Part shown: positions 44,813 to 53,231 of the stretch, piece by piece | How positions within the stretch are numbered: the stretch's first letter is position 1 | Layout: the number at the start of each line of letters is the position of its first letter | Origin: Herbivorax alkaliphila | GTDB taxonomy: Bacteria; Bacillota; Clostridia; Acetivibrionales; Acetivibrionaceae | Length of the DNA stretch: 64,000 nucleotides | Direction: 5' to 3' | NCBI RefSeq assembly: GCF_030848475.1 | Contig: NZ_JAVDDS010000006.1 | Span: 58,805-122,804 of the forward strand | Position numbers and translations under genes: made by a program | The notes under the pieces: generated by a model | What the model was told of the DNA's origin: nothing | What the model saw: only the letters and a program-made list of their open reading frames with translations | The model's database searches: none

Positions 44813-44840
44813 GTGAACTGGTTTAGCAAAAGCTAAACAT
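44813..44840. repeat. Dispersed dyad element GTTTAGC-N4-GCTAAAC, copy B
   Basis: Plus strand GTGAACTGGTTTAGCAAAAG then CTAAACAT, in reverse orientation relative to copies A and C. It has a perfect 7-bp inner dyad GTTTAGC/GCTAAAC and lies just upstream of the citrate-operon promoter. Confidence 0.55.
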
Positions 44841-44868
44841 TGGAGGTTTAGATGAAATATAAAAATGG

Positions 44869-44902
44869 TTGACATACCCTGTATAATTGTATACAATTAT
44901 AC
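44869..44902 (+). promoter_or_regulatory. Promoter with overlapping GntR-type operator for the citrate synthase operon
   Basis: TTGACA (44869-44874), 17-base spacer, TACAAT (44892-44897). A perfect 22-bp dyad (GTATAATTGTA and its mirror, 44881-44902) covers spacer and -10. Its core ATAATTGTATACAATTAT closely resembles the B. subtilis GntR operator ATACTTGTATACAAGTAT. The GntR/FCD gene at 48570 is the natural candidate repressor. Confidence 0.7.
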
Positions 44903-44944
44903 GAGAATACGAATATACATATTTAATCATTATATTTTAAAAGA

Positions 44945-45031
44945 GGGTGCTTACAATACAGAGCATCCGTAGAAGGGAACCATAGAGTTTTTAGCAAACA
45001 AGAAAATTCACAAGCAACAGCGAATTTTCTT
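44945..45031 (+). promoter_or_regulatory. Two hairpins in the leader of the citrate synthase gene
   Basis: GGGTGCT (44945-44951) / AGCATCC (44962-44968, one G-T pair) and AAGAAAATTC (45000-45009) / GAATTTTCTT (45022-45031). They lie in the about 195-base untranslated leader. No T-box signature sequence is present. Role unknown. Confidence 0.45.
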
Positions 45032-45098
45032 AAAGAGTATATATTCTCAACAAGTTGTATTTATTACAATTAAAACGTTTATCTAAGGGGGTTGATTT

Positions 45099-46478
45099 AT
45101 GATAGAGTTTAACAAAAAAACCAATACACTTGAACAAACCCAATACAAATATGCACTACAGGATGTCAAAGAGCCTAATCTTTACAGGGAAATATTTAAT
45201 TATGACGAGGTGCCAAAGTGTACATTTAATCATAGAAGGGTTCCCATGCATCCAGCAGATGAAATATGGATAACTGACACAACATTTAGAGATGGACAGC
45301 AGTCTAGAGCACCTTATACTGTGGAGCAAGTGGTTCATTTATTTGACCTTTTGCACAAGTTAGGAGGACCTAAGGGCTTAATTCGTCAATGTGAATTTTT
45401 TCTTTACAGTGACAGAGACAAAGAGGCAGTCTACAAATGCATGGAGAGAGGATACAAATATCCTGAGGTTACAAGCTGGATAAGGGCTACGAAGAATGAT
45501 TTTAAGCTTGCAAAAGATATGGGAATGAAGGAAAGTGGAATATTGGTAAGCTGTTCAGACTATCATATTTTCAAAAAGCTTAATATGACCAGAAGACAGG
45601 CACTGGATCATTACCTTGGTATTATAAAAAGTGCAATAGATGTTGGTATACGACCTAGATGTCACTTTGAAGATATTACAAGAGCAGATTTTTACGGTTT
45701 TATTGTGCCTTTTGCATTGGAATTAAGAAAGCTTATGGAAGAGAGTAAAGTACCGATAAAGATAAGAGCCTGTGACACATTAGGTTATGGGGTATCCTAT
45801 ACAGGTACAGCTTTGCCGCGAAGTGTTCCGGGTATTATTTATGGATTGAATCATTATGCAGGTTTTCCAAGTGAATTAATTGAATGGCATGGGCATAATG
45901 ACTTTTATAAAGCGGTTAGTAATTCTGCGGCAGCATGGTTATATGGAGCTTCAAGTGTAAACTGTTCACTACTTGGAATTGGAGAAAGAACGGGAAATAC
46001 TCCTTTAGAAGCTATGGTTATAGAGTATGCTCAATTAAAGGGCACTATTGATGGAATGGATACAACTGTTATAACAGAAATTGCAGATTATTATGAAAAA
46101 GAAATTGGGTATCGTATACCTTCAAGAACGCCATTTGTAGGAAGGCATTTTAATATTACGCGAGCAGGTATACATGCAGATGGTCTTTTGAAAAATGAAG
46201 AAATTTACAATATTTTTGATACAACCAAGCTACTCAACAGACCTGTAGGGGTTTCAGTAAATCAGACTTCAGGACTTGCAGGTATTGCCCATTGGATTAA
46301 CAGCTATTTTGGTCTTCATGGCAAAAAGAAAATTGAGAAAAAAGATGAGAGAGTCTTAAAAATAAAAGAGTGGCTGAATGAACAGTATAAAGATGGCAGA
46401 GTTACTGCTATAGGAGACAGTGAGCTAGAAGATGTTATAAGAGAAGTAGCACCTGAAATTTTTGATTTGGTGTTATAA
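45099..46478 (+). CDS. Probable Re-citrate synthase (isopropylmalate/homocitrate synthase-like)
   Basis: 459 residues of the HMG-CoA-lyase-like (DRE-TIM) family: metal site ITDTTFRDGQQSRAPYTVEQ, WHGHNDFYKAVSNS and LLGIGERTGNTPLEAM. It lacks a C-terminal LeuA regulatory domain, starts with an N-terminal extension of about 60 residues, and is followed directly by aconitase. This combination matches the Re-face-specific citrate synthase of Clostridium kluyveri and relatives, which condenses oxaloacetate and acetyl-CoA for glutamate synthesis through an oxidative half TCA route. Homocitrate or citramalate synthase is the alternative; the aconitase neighbour favours citrate. It starts at ATG 45099 behind AAGGGGG. 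Confidence 0.75.
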   Translation: MIEFNKKTNTLEQTQYKYALQDVKEPNLYREIFNYDEVPKCTFNHRRVPMHPADEIWITDTTFRDGQQSRAPYTVEQVVHLFDLLHKLGGPKGLIRQCEFFLYSDRDKEAVYKCMERGYKYPEVTSWIRATKNDFKLAKDMGMKESGILVSCSDYHIFKKLNMTRRQALDHYLGIIKSAIDVGIRPRCHFEDITRADFYGFIVPFALELRKLMEESKVPIKIRACDTLGYGVSYTGTALPRSVPGIIYGLNHYAGFPSELIEWHGHNDFYKAVSNSAAAWLYGASSVNCSLLGIGERTGNTPLEAMVIEYAQLKGTIDGMDTTVITEIADYYEKEIGYRIPSRTPFVGRHFNITRAGIHADGLLKNEEIYNIFDTTKLLNRPVGVSVNQTSGLAGIAHWINSYFGLHGKKKIEKKDERVLKIKEWLNEQYKDGRVTAIGDSELEDVIREVAPEIFDLVL

Positions 46479-46555
46479 AAAGTAATTAAAAGAGTCATTG
46501 AGAGACTTTTTAAAAATAATAGTATATAAGTAAAAATACAAAGAGGGGGAAAATT

Positions 46556-48484
46556 ATGGGACTTAATCTAGCACAAAAAATAATTAAAGAGCACTTAATT
46601 ACTGGAGAGATGGCTGAGGGAAGTGAGATATCTATAAAGATTGATCAAACACTAACTCAGGATTCTACAGGAACAATGGCATATCTGCAATTTGAAGCTA
46701 TGGGAATACCAAGAGTAAAGACTAAAAAATCAGTTGCATACATTGATCACAACACTCTTCAGGCAGGATTTGAAAATGCAGATGATCATAAATATATACA
46801 GACAGTAGCATCAAAGCATGGTGTATATTTTTCTAGACCTGGAAATGGTATTTGTCACCAAGTTCAACTAGAGAGATTTGGTGTTCCAGGCATGACGCTT
46901 TTAGGTTCTGATAGTCACACACCTACAGGTGGAGGAATAGGTATGCTTGCGATTGGAGCAGGTGGACTGGACGTTGCAGTTGCAATGGGAGGAGGTCCAT
47001 ATTACCTTACAATGCCAAAGGTTAGCAAAGTAAATTTAAAAGGCAATTTAAAGCCATGGGTAAGTGCAAAGGATATAATTTTAGAGGTTTTAAGAGTTTT
47101 ATCTGTAAAAGGCGGAGTTGGTAAAGTAGTTGAATATGCTGGAGAAGGAATTAAAAATCTAACTGTGCCAGAGCGTGCCACCATAACAAATATGGGAGCA
47201 GAGCTTGGAGCAACTACTTCTATTTTCCCAAGTGATGAGATGACAAAAGAGTTTTTAAAAGCACAGGGAAGAGAATCAGATTGGATAGAATTAAAACCTG
47301 ATGCTGATGCCTCATATGATGAAGAAATAGAAATAGATTTAGACAGTTTAGAGCCTTTAGCAGCGAAACCTCATAGTCCGGATAATGTTGAAAAGGTAAA
47401 AGAAATAGGAAAAATCAAAGTTGATCAGGTTGCAATAGGAAGCTGTACAAACTCTTCTTTCATGGATATGATGAAAGTTGCAAAAATATTAAAAGGTAAA
47501 ACAGTAAAGTCTGATGTAAGTCTTGTAATAGCACCAGGATCCAAACAGGTTCTTACAATGCTTGCCCAAAATGGTGCTTTGGCAGATATGGTTGCAGCAG
47601 GTGCTAGAATTTTAGAAAGTGCATGTGGACCATGTATAGGTATGGGACAGGCACCTAAAACTGATGCAGTATCACTTAGAACATTTAATAGGAATTTTGA
47701 AGGAAGAAGTGGCACAAAGTCAGCTCAAGTTTATCTTGTTAGTCCAGAAGTGGCAGCTGCTAGTGCTATTACTGGTGTTATGACAAATCCAAAAGATTTA
47801 GGGGATGCTCCAGAAATTAAAATACCTTCTGAATTTGTTACAGATGATAATATGGTTGTTGAGCCAGCACCTGAAGGAGCAGAGGTTGAAGTTGTGAGAG
47901 GTCCTAATATTAAGCCATTTCCTTTAAATAAAGAGTTAGGTGAAAAACTTGAAGGAAAAGCTCTTATAAAGGTGGAAGACAATATAACTACTGATCACAT
48001 CATGCCGTCAAATGCAAAGTTATTGCCATACAGGTCAAATATTCCTTATCTTGCAGAGTATTGCCTAACACCATGTGACCCAGATTTTCCTAAAAGAGCA
48101 AAGGAAAATGGTGGAGGCTTTATAATTGGTGGATCCAATTATGGTCAAGGGTCTAGTAGAGAGCATGCAGCACTTGCTCCGCTTCAGTTAGGGGTAAAAG
48201 CAGTTATAACAAAGTCATTTGCAAGAATTCATATGGCAAATTTAATAAACTCTGGTATTATTCCAATGACTTTTGAAAATGAGGCGGATTACGATGAGAT
48301 AGATATGGGAGATGACATTGTTATTGAAAATATTGTGAATCAGATTAAAAATGGAAGTAGACTAACTGTAAAGAACAAAACAAAAAACAAAGATATACCA
48401 GTTAATGTTACGCTATCTGAAAGACAGGTGGAAATGATTTTAGCAGGTGGACTTATAAATTACACAAAAAAGCAAAATCAGTAA
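46556..48484 (+). CDS. Aconitate hydratase
   Basis: Interconverts citrate and isocitrate. 642 residues, of the mitochondrial/clostridial type shorter than AcnA. The [4Fe-4S] cysteines are in GSCTNSS and ACGPCIGMG, and substrate motifs are GSDSHTPTGGGIGMLAIG, EDNITTDHIMPS and GGSNYGQGSSREHAALAPLQ. 77 bases separate it from the citrate synthase gene. Together they supply 2-oxoglutarate for glutamate; isocitrate dehydrogenase is not in the window. The start is behind GAGGGGGA. Confidence 0.95.
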   Translation: MGLNLAQKIIKEHLITGEMAEGSEISIKIDQTLTQDSTGTMAYLQFEAMGIPRVKTKKSVAYIDHNTLQAGFENADDHKYIQTVASKHGVYFSRPGNGICHQVQLERFGVPGMTLLGSDSHTPTGGGIGMLAIGAGGLDVAVAMGGGPYYLTMPKVSKVNLKGNLKPWVSAKDIILEVLRVLSVKGGVGKVVEYAGEGIKNLTVPERATITNMGAELGATTSIFPSDEMTKEFLKAQGRESDWIELKPDADASYDEEIEIDLDSLEPLAAKPHSPDNVEKVKEIGKIKVDQVAIGSCTNSSFMDMMKVAKILKGKTVKSDVSLVIAPGSKQVLTMLAQNGALADMVAAGARILESACGPCIGMGQAPKTDAVSLRTFNRNFEGRSGTKSAQVYLVSPEVAAASAITGVMTNPKDLGDAPEIKIPSEFVTDDNMVVEPAPEGAEVEVVRGPNIKPFPLNKELGEKLEGKALIKVEDNITTDHIMPSNAKLLPYRSNIPYLAEYCLTPCDPDFPKRAKENGGGFIIGGSNYGQGSSREHAALAPLQLGVKAVITKSFARIHMANLINSGIIPMTFENEADYDEIDMGDDIVIENIVNQIKNGSRLTVKNKTKNKDIPVNVTLSERQVEMILAGGLINYTKKQNQ

Positions 48485-48569
48485 ACAGAATCAGCCTAAA
48501 GTTTAACAAATGCTGTTAGTGATTTAGTAATGGATATAAAAATGTGCTCTATAAAAGGGGGGAACAGAA

Positions 48570-49229
48570 GTGGTGAAAATTGATATGGTTGAAGGTGAAA
48601 ACTATATGTACTCACTTAGGGCTAAGGTGTTTTATCATATTCAAAATGATATTTTAAACGGAGTATACAAGCCCGGTGATACTCTTACTGAAAAGAAGTT
48701 ATGTGAGGATCTTGGTGTCAGCAGAACTCCTATACGTGAAGCTATAATGCAGCTTGAACTTGAGGGGCTTGTTCAGTCTGTTCCCAATAAAGGTGTGGTT
48801 GTAAAGGGAATATCAACTAAGGACATTGAAGAAATATATACTATAAGAATGATGATAGAAGGTTTTGCAGCTAAACTTGCAGCAGAGAACATAACAAAAG
48901 AGGAACTGGACGAACTAAAAGAAACTGTTGATTTTGAGGAGTTTTATACCACAAAAAATGATAAGGAACATCTTATTAAGTTTGATTTAAAATTTCATGA
49001 ACTGATATTTAAAGCTGGTAAAAGCAATCCTCTTATACATCTGCAGAAAACATTTAACCACTATGTTCAAAAAGCCAGAGTTACATCATACAAGACTCCT
49101 TTGAGAGCACAAAAAGCTTTAGAAGAGCATAAAGCGATATTAACGGCAATAATTAATAAAGATGCTGATTTAGCAGAAAAGTTTGCTGTACAGCATATAA
49201 AGAATGCAGCTAGAGAATATAGGAATTGA
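48570..49229 (+). CDS. GntR family transcriptional regulator, FCD (FadR-like) subfamily
   Basis: 219 residues. The winged HTH is seen in YKPGDTLTEKKLCEDLGVSR followed by TPIREAIMQLELEGLVQSVP. The C-terminal FCD domain carries the usual acid and His ligands (KFDLKFHELIFKAG; EEHKAILTAI; AVQHIKNAAREY), which in relatives bind a metal and an organic acid. It is 85 bases after aconitase behind AAAGGGGGG, with two adjacent GTG codons (48570, 48573) as starts. A GntR-like palindrome lies on the promoter of the citrate synthase gene, so autoregulatory control of the citrate branch is likely; the effector might be citrate or another carboxylate (inference). Confidence 0.88.
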   Translation: MVKIDMVEGENYMYSLRAKVFYHIQNDILNGVYKPGDTLTEKKLCEDLGVSRTPIREAIMQLELEGLVQSVPNKGVVVKGISTKDIEEIYTIRMMIEGFAAKLAAENITKEELDELKETVDFEEFYTTKNDKEHLIKFDLKFHELIFKAGKSNPLIHLQKTFNHYVQKARVTSYKTPLRAQKALEEHKAILTAIINKDADLAEKFAVQHIKNAAREYRN

Positions 49230-49258
49230 TGCTATATTTATCAAAGTGGAGTAAAGAA

Positions 49259-50623
49259 ATGAATACCTTAGAAGAATTTTTTAAAAAGATGAAAAAACTG
49301 CTTGGAGAAAAAGAGTTTGAGGATTTTTTAAAGTCTTATGATAGTTCAGGGTATTATGGACTTAGAATAAATACTCTTAAAATAAGTGTTGAGGATTTTT
49401 TGAAGATTTCTCCGTTTGAGTTAAAACCCATCCCCTGGACAAAGGATGGGTTTTACTATTCAGAGGAGGAAAGACCTGGCAAACATCCTTTTTATCATGC
49501 AGGTCTTTATTATATTCAAGAGCCCAGTGCCATGTTTCCAGGAGCTGTAATTGATGCCAAACCTGGAGAGTACATATTGGATCTTTGTGCTGCTCCTGGG
49601 GGAAAAACTGTTCAGATGGCAGCAGGAATGAAAGGCAAAGGACTATTGGTAGTAAATGACATTAATTATGAGAGAACAAAGACACTTATTAAAAACATAG
49701 AACTGTTTGGTGTCACAAATTCGATAGTTACAAATGAAAAGCCTGAAAACCTTTCATCTAAATTCCCTGGCTTTTTTGACAAAATACTTGTTGATGCACC
49801 TTGTTCAGGAGAAGGAATGATTAGAAAAGATGAAAAGGCAGTAAAAAGTATTGAAAAATTCAATTCTAAAATATGTGCTGACATGCAAAGAAATATTTTA
49901 GAAGATGCCTACAAAATGTTAAAGCCTGGAGGAAGTTTAGTTTATTCAACTTGTACTTTTTCACCAGAAGAAAATGAAATGATGATAAGTTTATTTTTAG
50001 ACAGGTTTAGTGACTGTAAGCTTGTTGAAATTTTTAAAGAGGAAGGTATTGAGGGAGGCAGACCTGAGTGGGCGAACAAAAATAATCAGCTTTCAAAAAC
50101 TGCAAGGCTTTGGCCTCATAAACTAAAGGGAGAAGGTCATTTTGCTGCACTTATTAAAAAATCCGATGACAAGAAAAGTATAAATGAGGGAAAAACAACT
50201 CATATTAAAAAAGAAGATTTAGAGCCTTTTTTTAAGTTTACAAATGAAAACTTAAATGAACAAATAGAAGGCTTCTTTACTATAAAGAAAAATCACTTAT
50301 ATCTTTTGCCTGTAAAATCACCTGACCTTTCAGGTTTAAAAATAGCCAAATTTGGTTGGTATCTTGGAGAATTTAAAAGAGGTAGATTTGAACCTAATCA
50401 CTCATTTATTATGCCTCTTAAAAAAGAGAGTATTAAAAATACTATTAACTTTAATTGGGATTCTTTAGAGGCATCTAAATATTTAAAGGGTGAAACGTTG
50501 ATTGTTGAAGGCAAAAAAGGATATACAGGTGTTTTAGTAGACGGACATACTCTTGGTTGGGCAAAGCAGACGGGTTCTATGCTAAAAAATCTTTATCCAA
50601 AGGGATGGAGAAAAATGACGTGA
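49259..50623 (+). CDS. rRNA m5C methyltransferase, RsmF/NOL1-NOP2-Sun family
   Basis: SAM-dependent cytosine-5 RNA methyltransferase, about 454 residues. The N-terminal RNA-binding part is followed by the SAM motif YILDLCAAPGGKTVQMAAGM, the first Cys in VDAPCSGEGMIRKD, and the catalytic Cys in YSTCTFSPEENE. The C-terminal about 130 residues (FFTIKKNHLYLLPVKSPDLS, then WAKQTGSMLKNLYPKGWRKM) form the PUA-like end of RsmF-type proteins that act on 16S rRNA. The frame opens at TTG 49226, overlapping the previous gene, but GTGGAG at good spacing points to ATG 49259. Confidence 0.88.
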   Translation: MNTLEEFFKKMKKLLGEKEFEDFLKSYDSSGYYGLRINTLKISVEDFLKISPFELKPIPWTKDGFYYSEEERPGKHPFYHAGLYYIQEPSAMFPGAVIDAKPGEYILDLCAAPGGKTVQMAAGMKGKGLLVVNDINYERTKTLIKNIELFGVTNSIVTNEKPENLSSKFPGFFDKILVDAPCSGEGMIRKDEKAVKSIEKFNSKICADMQRNILEDAYKMLKPGGSLVYSTCTFSPEENEMMISLFLDRFSDCKLVEIFKEEGIEGGRPEWANKNNQLSKTARLWPHKLKGEGHFAALIKKSDDKKSINEGKTTHIKKEDLEPFFKFTNENLNEQIEGFFTIKKNHLYLLPVKSPDLSGLKIAKFGWYLGEFKRGRFEPNHSFIMPLKKESIKNTINFNWDSLEASKYLKGETLIVEGKKGYTGVLVDGHTLGWAKQTGSMLKNLYPKGWRKMT

Positions 50624-50709
50624 ATAATAATTTAAATTCTGTTATAATGAATACATATGCTGCCTGATAATTTAATTAAAGGTAGATTTCATTTAAAAGG
50701 AGGCAGTTT

Positions 50710-51450
50710 TTGGGAGATACTCAAAGAGTGGATAAAGTATTATCAAATTCTGGTTTTGGAACCAGAAAAGAAATTAAAAAATTAATTAAAAGCGGTTTTG
50801 TAAAAGTTGATGGGGAAATTGTAACAGATAGTGGTATGCACATTAACCCAGTGGACAGTCTGATTGAAGTGAGTGGGGAAATACTAAAATATCGTGAAAA
50901 TTTATATGTTATGATGAATAAGCCCCAGGGAGTAATATCTGCAACTTATGATAAAAAACATATGACTGTTGTTGATATTTTACCTGATGAATTCAAGTGC
51001 TTTAATCTTTTTCCTGTAGGAAGGCTGGATATAGATACTGAAGGACTTCTTATTATGACAGATGATGGGCAGCTTGCTCATGAGATTTTGTCTCCTAAAA
51101 GACATGTGCCTAAAAAATACTATGCTTCTATTATAGGAACAGTTACTGAAGAAGATGTTCAGTGCTTTAAAAAAGGTGTTGTATTAGATGATGGATATAA
51201 TACCCTTCCAGCAGATTTAAACATACTAAAATCAGGTGATGTATCCAATGTTGAAGTTATAATTTATGAGGGTAAATTTCATCAGGTTAAAAGAATGTTT
51301 GAAGCGGTAAACAAAAAAGTTAAATACTTAAAAAGAATTGAGATGGGGAAGTTAAAGTTAGACACTACTCTTTTAAAGGGAGAGTGCAGAGAACTTTCTA
51401 AAGCCGAAGTAACTTTACTTAGAATGAAAGATAATTCTAATGTAAATTGA
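50710..51450 (+). CDS. Pseudouridine synthase, RsuA/RluB family
   Basis: Converts uridine to pseudouridine in rRNA. 246 residues: an N-terminal S4 domain (QRVDKVLSNSGFGTRKEIKK), then the catalytic domain with MNKPQGVISA and GRLDIDTEGLLIMTDDGQLA (Asp nucleophile in GRLD), KKYYASI and EGKFHQVKRMF. Length and short linkers favour RsuA (16S) over RluB (23S), but this is not certain. The start is TTG at 50710 behind AAAGGAGGCAG. It is in an RNA-modification cluster with the preceding m5C methyltransferase. Confidence 0.88.
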   Translation: MGDTQRVDKVLSNSGFGTRKEIKKLIKSGFVKVDGEIVTDSGMHINPVDSLIEVSGEILKYRENLYVMMNKPQGVISATYDKKHMTVVDILPDEFKCFNLFPVGRLDIDTEGLLIMTDDGQLAHEILSPKRHVPKKYYASIIGTVTEEDVQCFKKGVVLDDGYNTLPADLNILKSGDVSNVEVIIYEGKFHQVKRMFEAVNKKVKYLKRIEMGKLKLDTTLLKGECRELSKAEVTLLRMKDNSNVN

Positions 51451-51476
51451 AATTTTGCAATAATGGGGTACAAATT

Positions 51477-52643
51477 ATGAATAAACAGGTAATAAATAAG
51501 TTAAAATTATTTTTAACAGGTCTTGAACAAAGATACAGAGATAATATAGATTTTTTTAAAAAGATAAGTTTTAAATTTAAATCTGGGAATAAGGAATTTA
51601 CGGGAAATATTTTGGCAGATAAAAATACATTGAATTTAAAATTTAATACCGATACTCAAAAAATTAATATAGAACAATTATCGCAAAAAATATCTCAATA
51701 TGCCAAAGATTATGACAATTTAGAGCTTACATATGAAGAAAGAGGCAGCACTATCATTATAGAAGCTGACCATAAAAATGTGAAAATGAAGACTAAAGAT
51801 GCAAAAAAAGAAATTGATATGGGCAAAAAACATCATGATACTCCTAAAGTATCTAACAGGGATTATTATATAAAAGTTGGTCAGGCAGATGAACTTTTAA
51901 AAGAGATAGGCATTTTAGGAGCTAATAATAAAGTAAAAAATGATATGATAAGAAAGTATAATCAAATTGATCATTTTGTTGAGCTTATTGATGATACAAT
52001 AAAAGCACTATTAGAAAAACATGAATCTATAACAGTGTTAGACTGTGGATGTGGTAAGTCATATCTTTTATTTGTCTTAAATTATTACATTAGAGAAGTT
52101 TTAAAAAAACCCTGCTATTTTATAGGATTAGACTATTCAGAATCGGTTATTGAAGCTTCTAAAAAGACAGCATCTAATTTAGGATATAAAAATATGGAAT
52201 TTAAAGCTATAGACATAAAAAACTATAAAGCCAAAAGAAATGTACATCTCCTTATCAGTCTACATGCATGTAATACTGCAACTGATGAAGCTATTGGCCT
52301 TGCAGTTAATAATAATGTTGAAGCAATAGCAGCAGTACCTTGCTGTCAACAGGAAATACTCAGTCAGTATTCTTTTAAATCTTTTAACAGCATAATAAAG
52401 CACGGGGTTTTAAAGATGCGTATGGCAGATGTGCTCACTGACGGCATAAGAGCTGTTCTGCTAGAGGCTATGGGGTATAAGGTGTCGGTGGTAGAGTACG
52501 TATCTCCTGTTGATACACCGAAAAATCTTATGATAAGAGGTTATAAAATTCAAAATAAAAACAATAAAATTTTAGAAGATTACAAAAACCTAAAGAAAAT
52601 GTTAAATATTGAACCTACCCTTGAGAAATTAATTTTATTCTAA
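51477..52643 (+). CDS. SAM-dependent methyltransferase, PF13679-like
   Basis: About 388 residues. The N-terminal 130 residues are helical and Lys-rich (INKLKLFLTGLEQRYRDNID) with a possible RNA-binding role. The class I methyltransferase core has motif I VLDCGCGKSYLLFVLN, FIGLDYSESVIEAS, and the signature SLHACNTATDEAIGLAV with VAAVPCCQQ-like AIAAVPCCQQEIL typical of the Methyltransf_32 family. Substrate is unknown, but tRNA/rRNA is probable given two RNA-modifying neighbours. The frame opens at TTG 51447, overlapping the pseudouridine synthase stop; ATG 51477 behind ATGGGGT is preferred. Confidence 0.78.
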   Translation: MNKQVINKLKLFLTGLEQRYRDNIDFFKKISFKFKSGNKEFTGNILADKNTLNLKFNTDTQKINIEQLSQKISQYAKDYDNLELTYEERGSTIIIEADHKNVKMKTKDAKKEIDMGKKHHDTPKVSNRDYYIKVGQADELLKEIGILGANNKVKNDMIRKYNQIDHFVELIDDTIKALLEKHESITVLDCGCGKSYLLFVLNYYIREVLKKPCYFIGLDYSESVIEASKKTASNLGYKNMEFKAIDIKNYKAKRNVHLLISLHACNTATDEAIGLAVNNNVEAIAAVPCCQQEILSQYSFKSFNSIIKHGVLKMRMADVLTDGIRAVLLEAMGYKVSVVEYVSPVDTPKNLMIRGYKIQNKNNKILEDYKNLKKMLNIEPTLEKLILF

Positions 52644-52657
52644 AATTCAACCTAGGG

Positions 52658-52685
52658 ATGTTTAGCTAATGCTAAATCAGTTAAC
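52658..52685. repeat. Dispersed dyad element, copy C
   Basis: ATGTTTAGCTAATGCTAAAT then CAGTTAAC, 15 bases after the methyltransferase stop. Inner dyad TTTAGC-N4-GCTAAA; same sequence family as copies at 31186 and 44813. Confidence 0.55.
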
Positions 52686-52691
52686 GAAACC

Positions 52692-52740
52692 TTGCCTTAT
52701 CAACTACCTTAATTAAGGTGTCTTACGGCAAAACTGATAA
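52692..52740 (+). other. Possible RNA pseudoknot next to dyad element C
   Basis: TTGCC (52692-52696) can pair with GGCAA (52727-52731), and TTATCA/TGATAA interleave (52697-52702 / 52735-52740) around a hairpin ACCTTAATTAAGGT (52706-52719). Interleaved order gives an H-type pseudoknot; it could also be a decayed mobile-element end. The rest of the gap (to 53231) is AT-rich with one promoter. Confidence 0.35.
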
Positions 52741-52896
52741 AAGGGAATTAAAAATATATCGTGTACACATATTAATTTAAATAGTGTATTGTTATTTTTG
52801 CACAACAGGTATTATTTTAAGAAGTACTTTAAAAATTAATAAAAAACATATTGTATATTTTTGTGTTAAAAAAATTTGGATTTTATTTTTAATTGG

Positions 52897-52925
52897 TTGA
52901 CTATCAATACTTTTTTATATAAAAT
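52897..52925 (+). promoter_or_regulatory. SigA promoter upstream of the starch-binding-module gene
   Basis: TTGACT at 52897-52902, 17-base spacer, TAAAAT at 52920-52925. If used for the gene at 53232 the leader is about 300 bases and holds no feature I recognise. Confidence 0.5.
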
Positions 52926-53231
52926 AGTTTTAGATGTAAATTCAATGTTTTTTAAAAGTATGTATAATTAACTAATTAATTCACCATTTAATAAAAACAA
53001 AAATAAAATCTACCTTTTGGTTAATTTTTTTAAAGAAAGCTCCGATTAATATGATGGAATGGTTTTGATTAAGCTTGTAAATTTATCAATTAATACTAAA
53101 TTTAGCTACATTAAAAGAGATGTGAAATTAGTACGTTTAGAAACAAGCCAATAATAAAGCATGATTCTAAGTGTGGAATTTATTATTTGGTTATTGCTTA
53201 ATTACTAAAATCAAAATAAGAGGTGATTATC

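Noticed and set aside
44945..45031. T-box leader before the citrate synthase gene
   Set aside because: A GGGTGCT hairpin is present but there is no T-box core, specifier loop or terminator pair.
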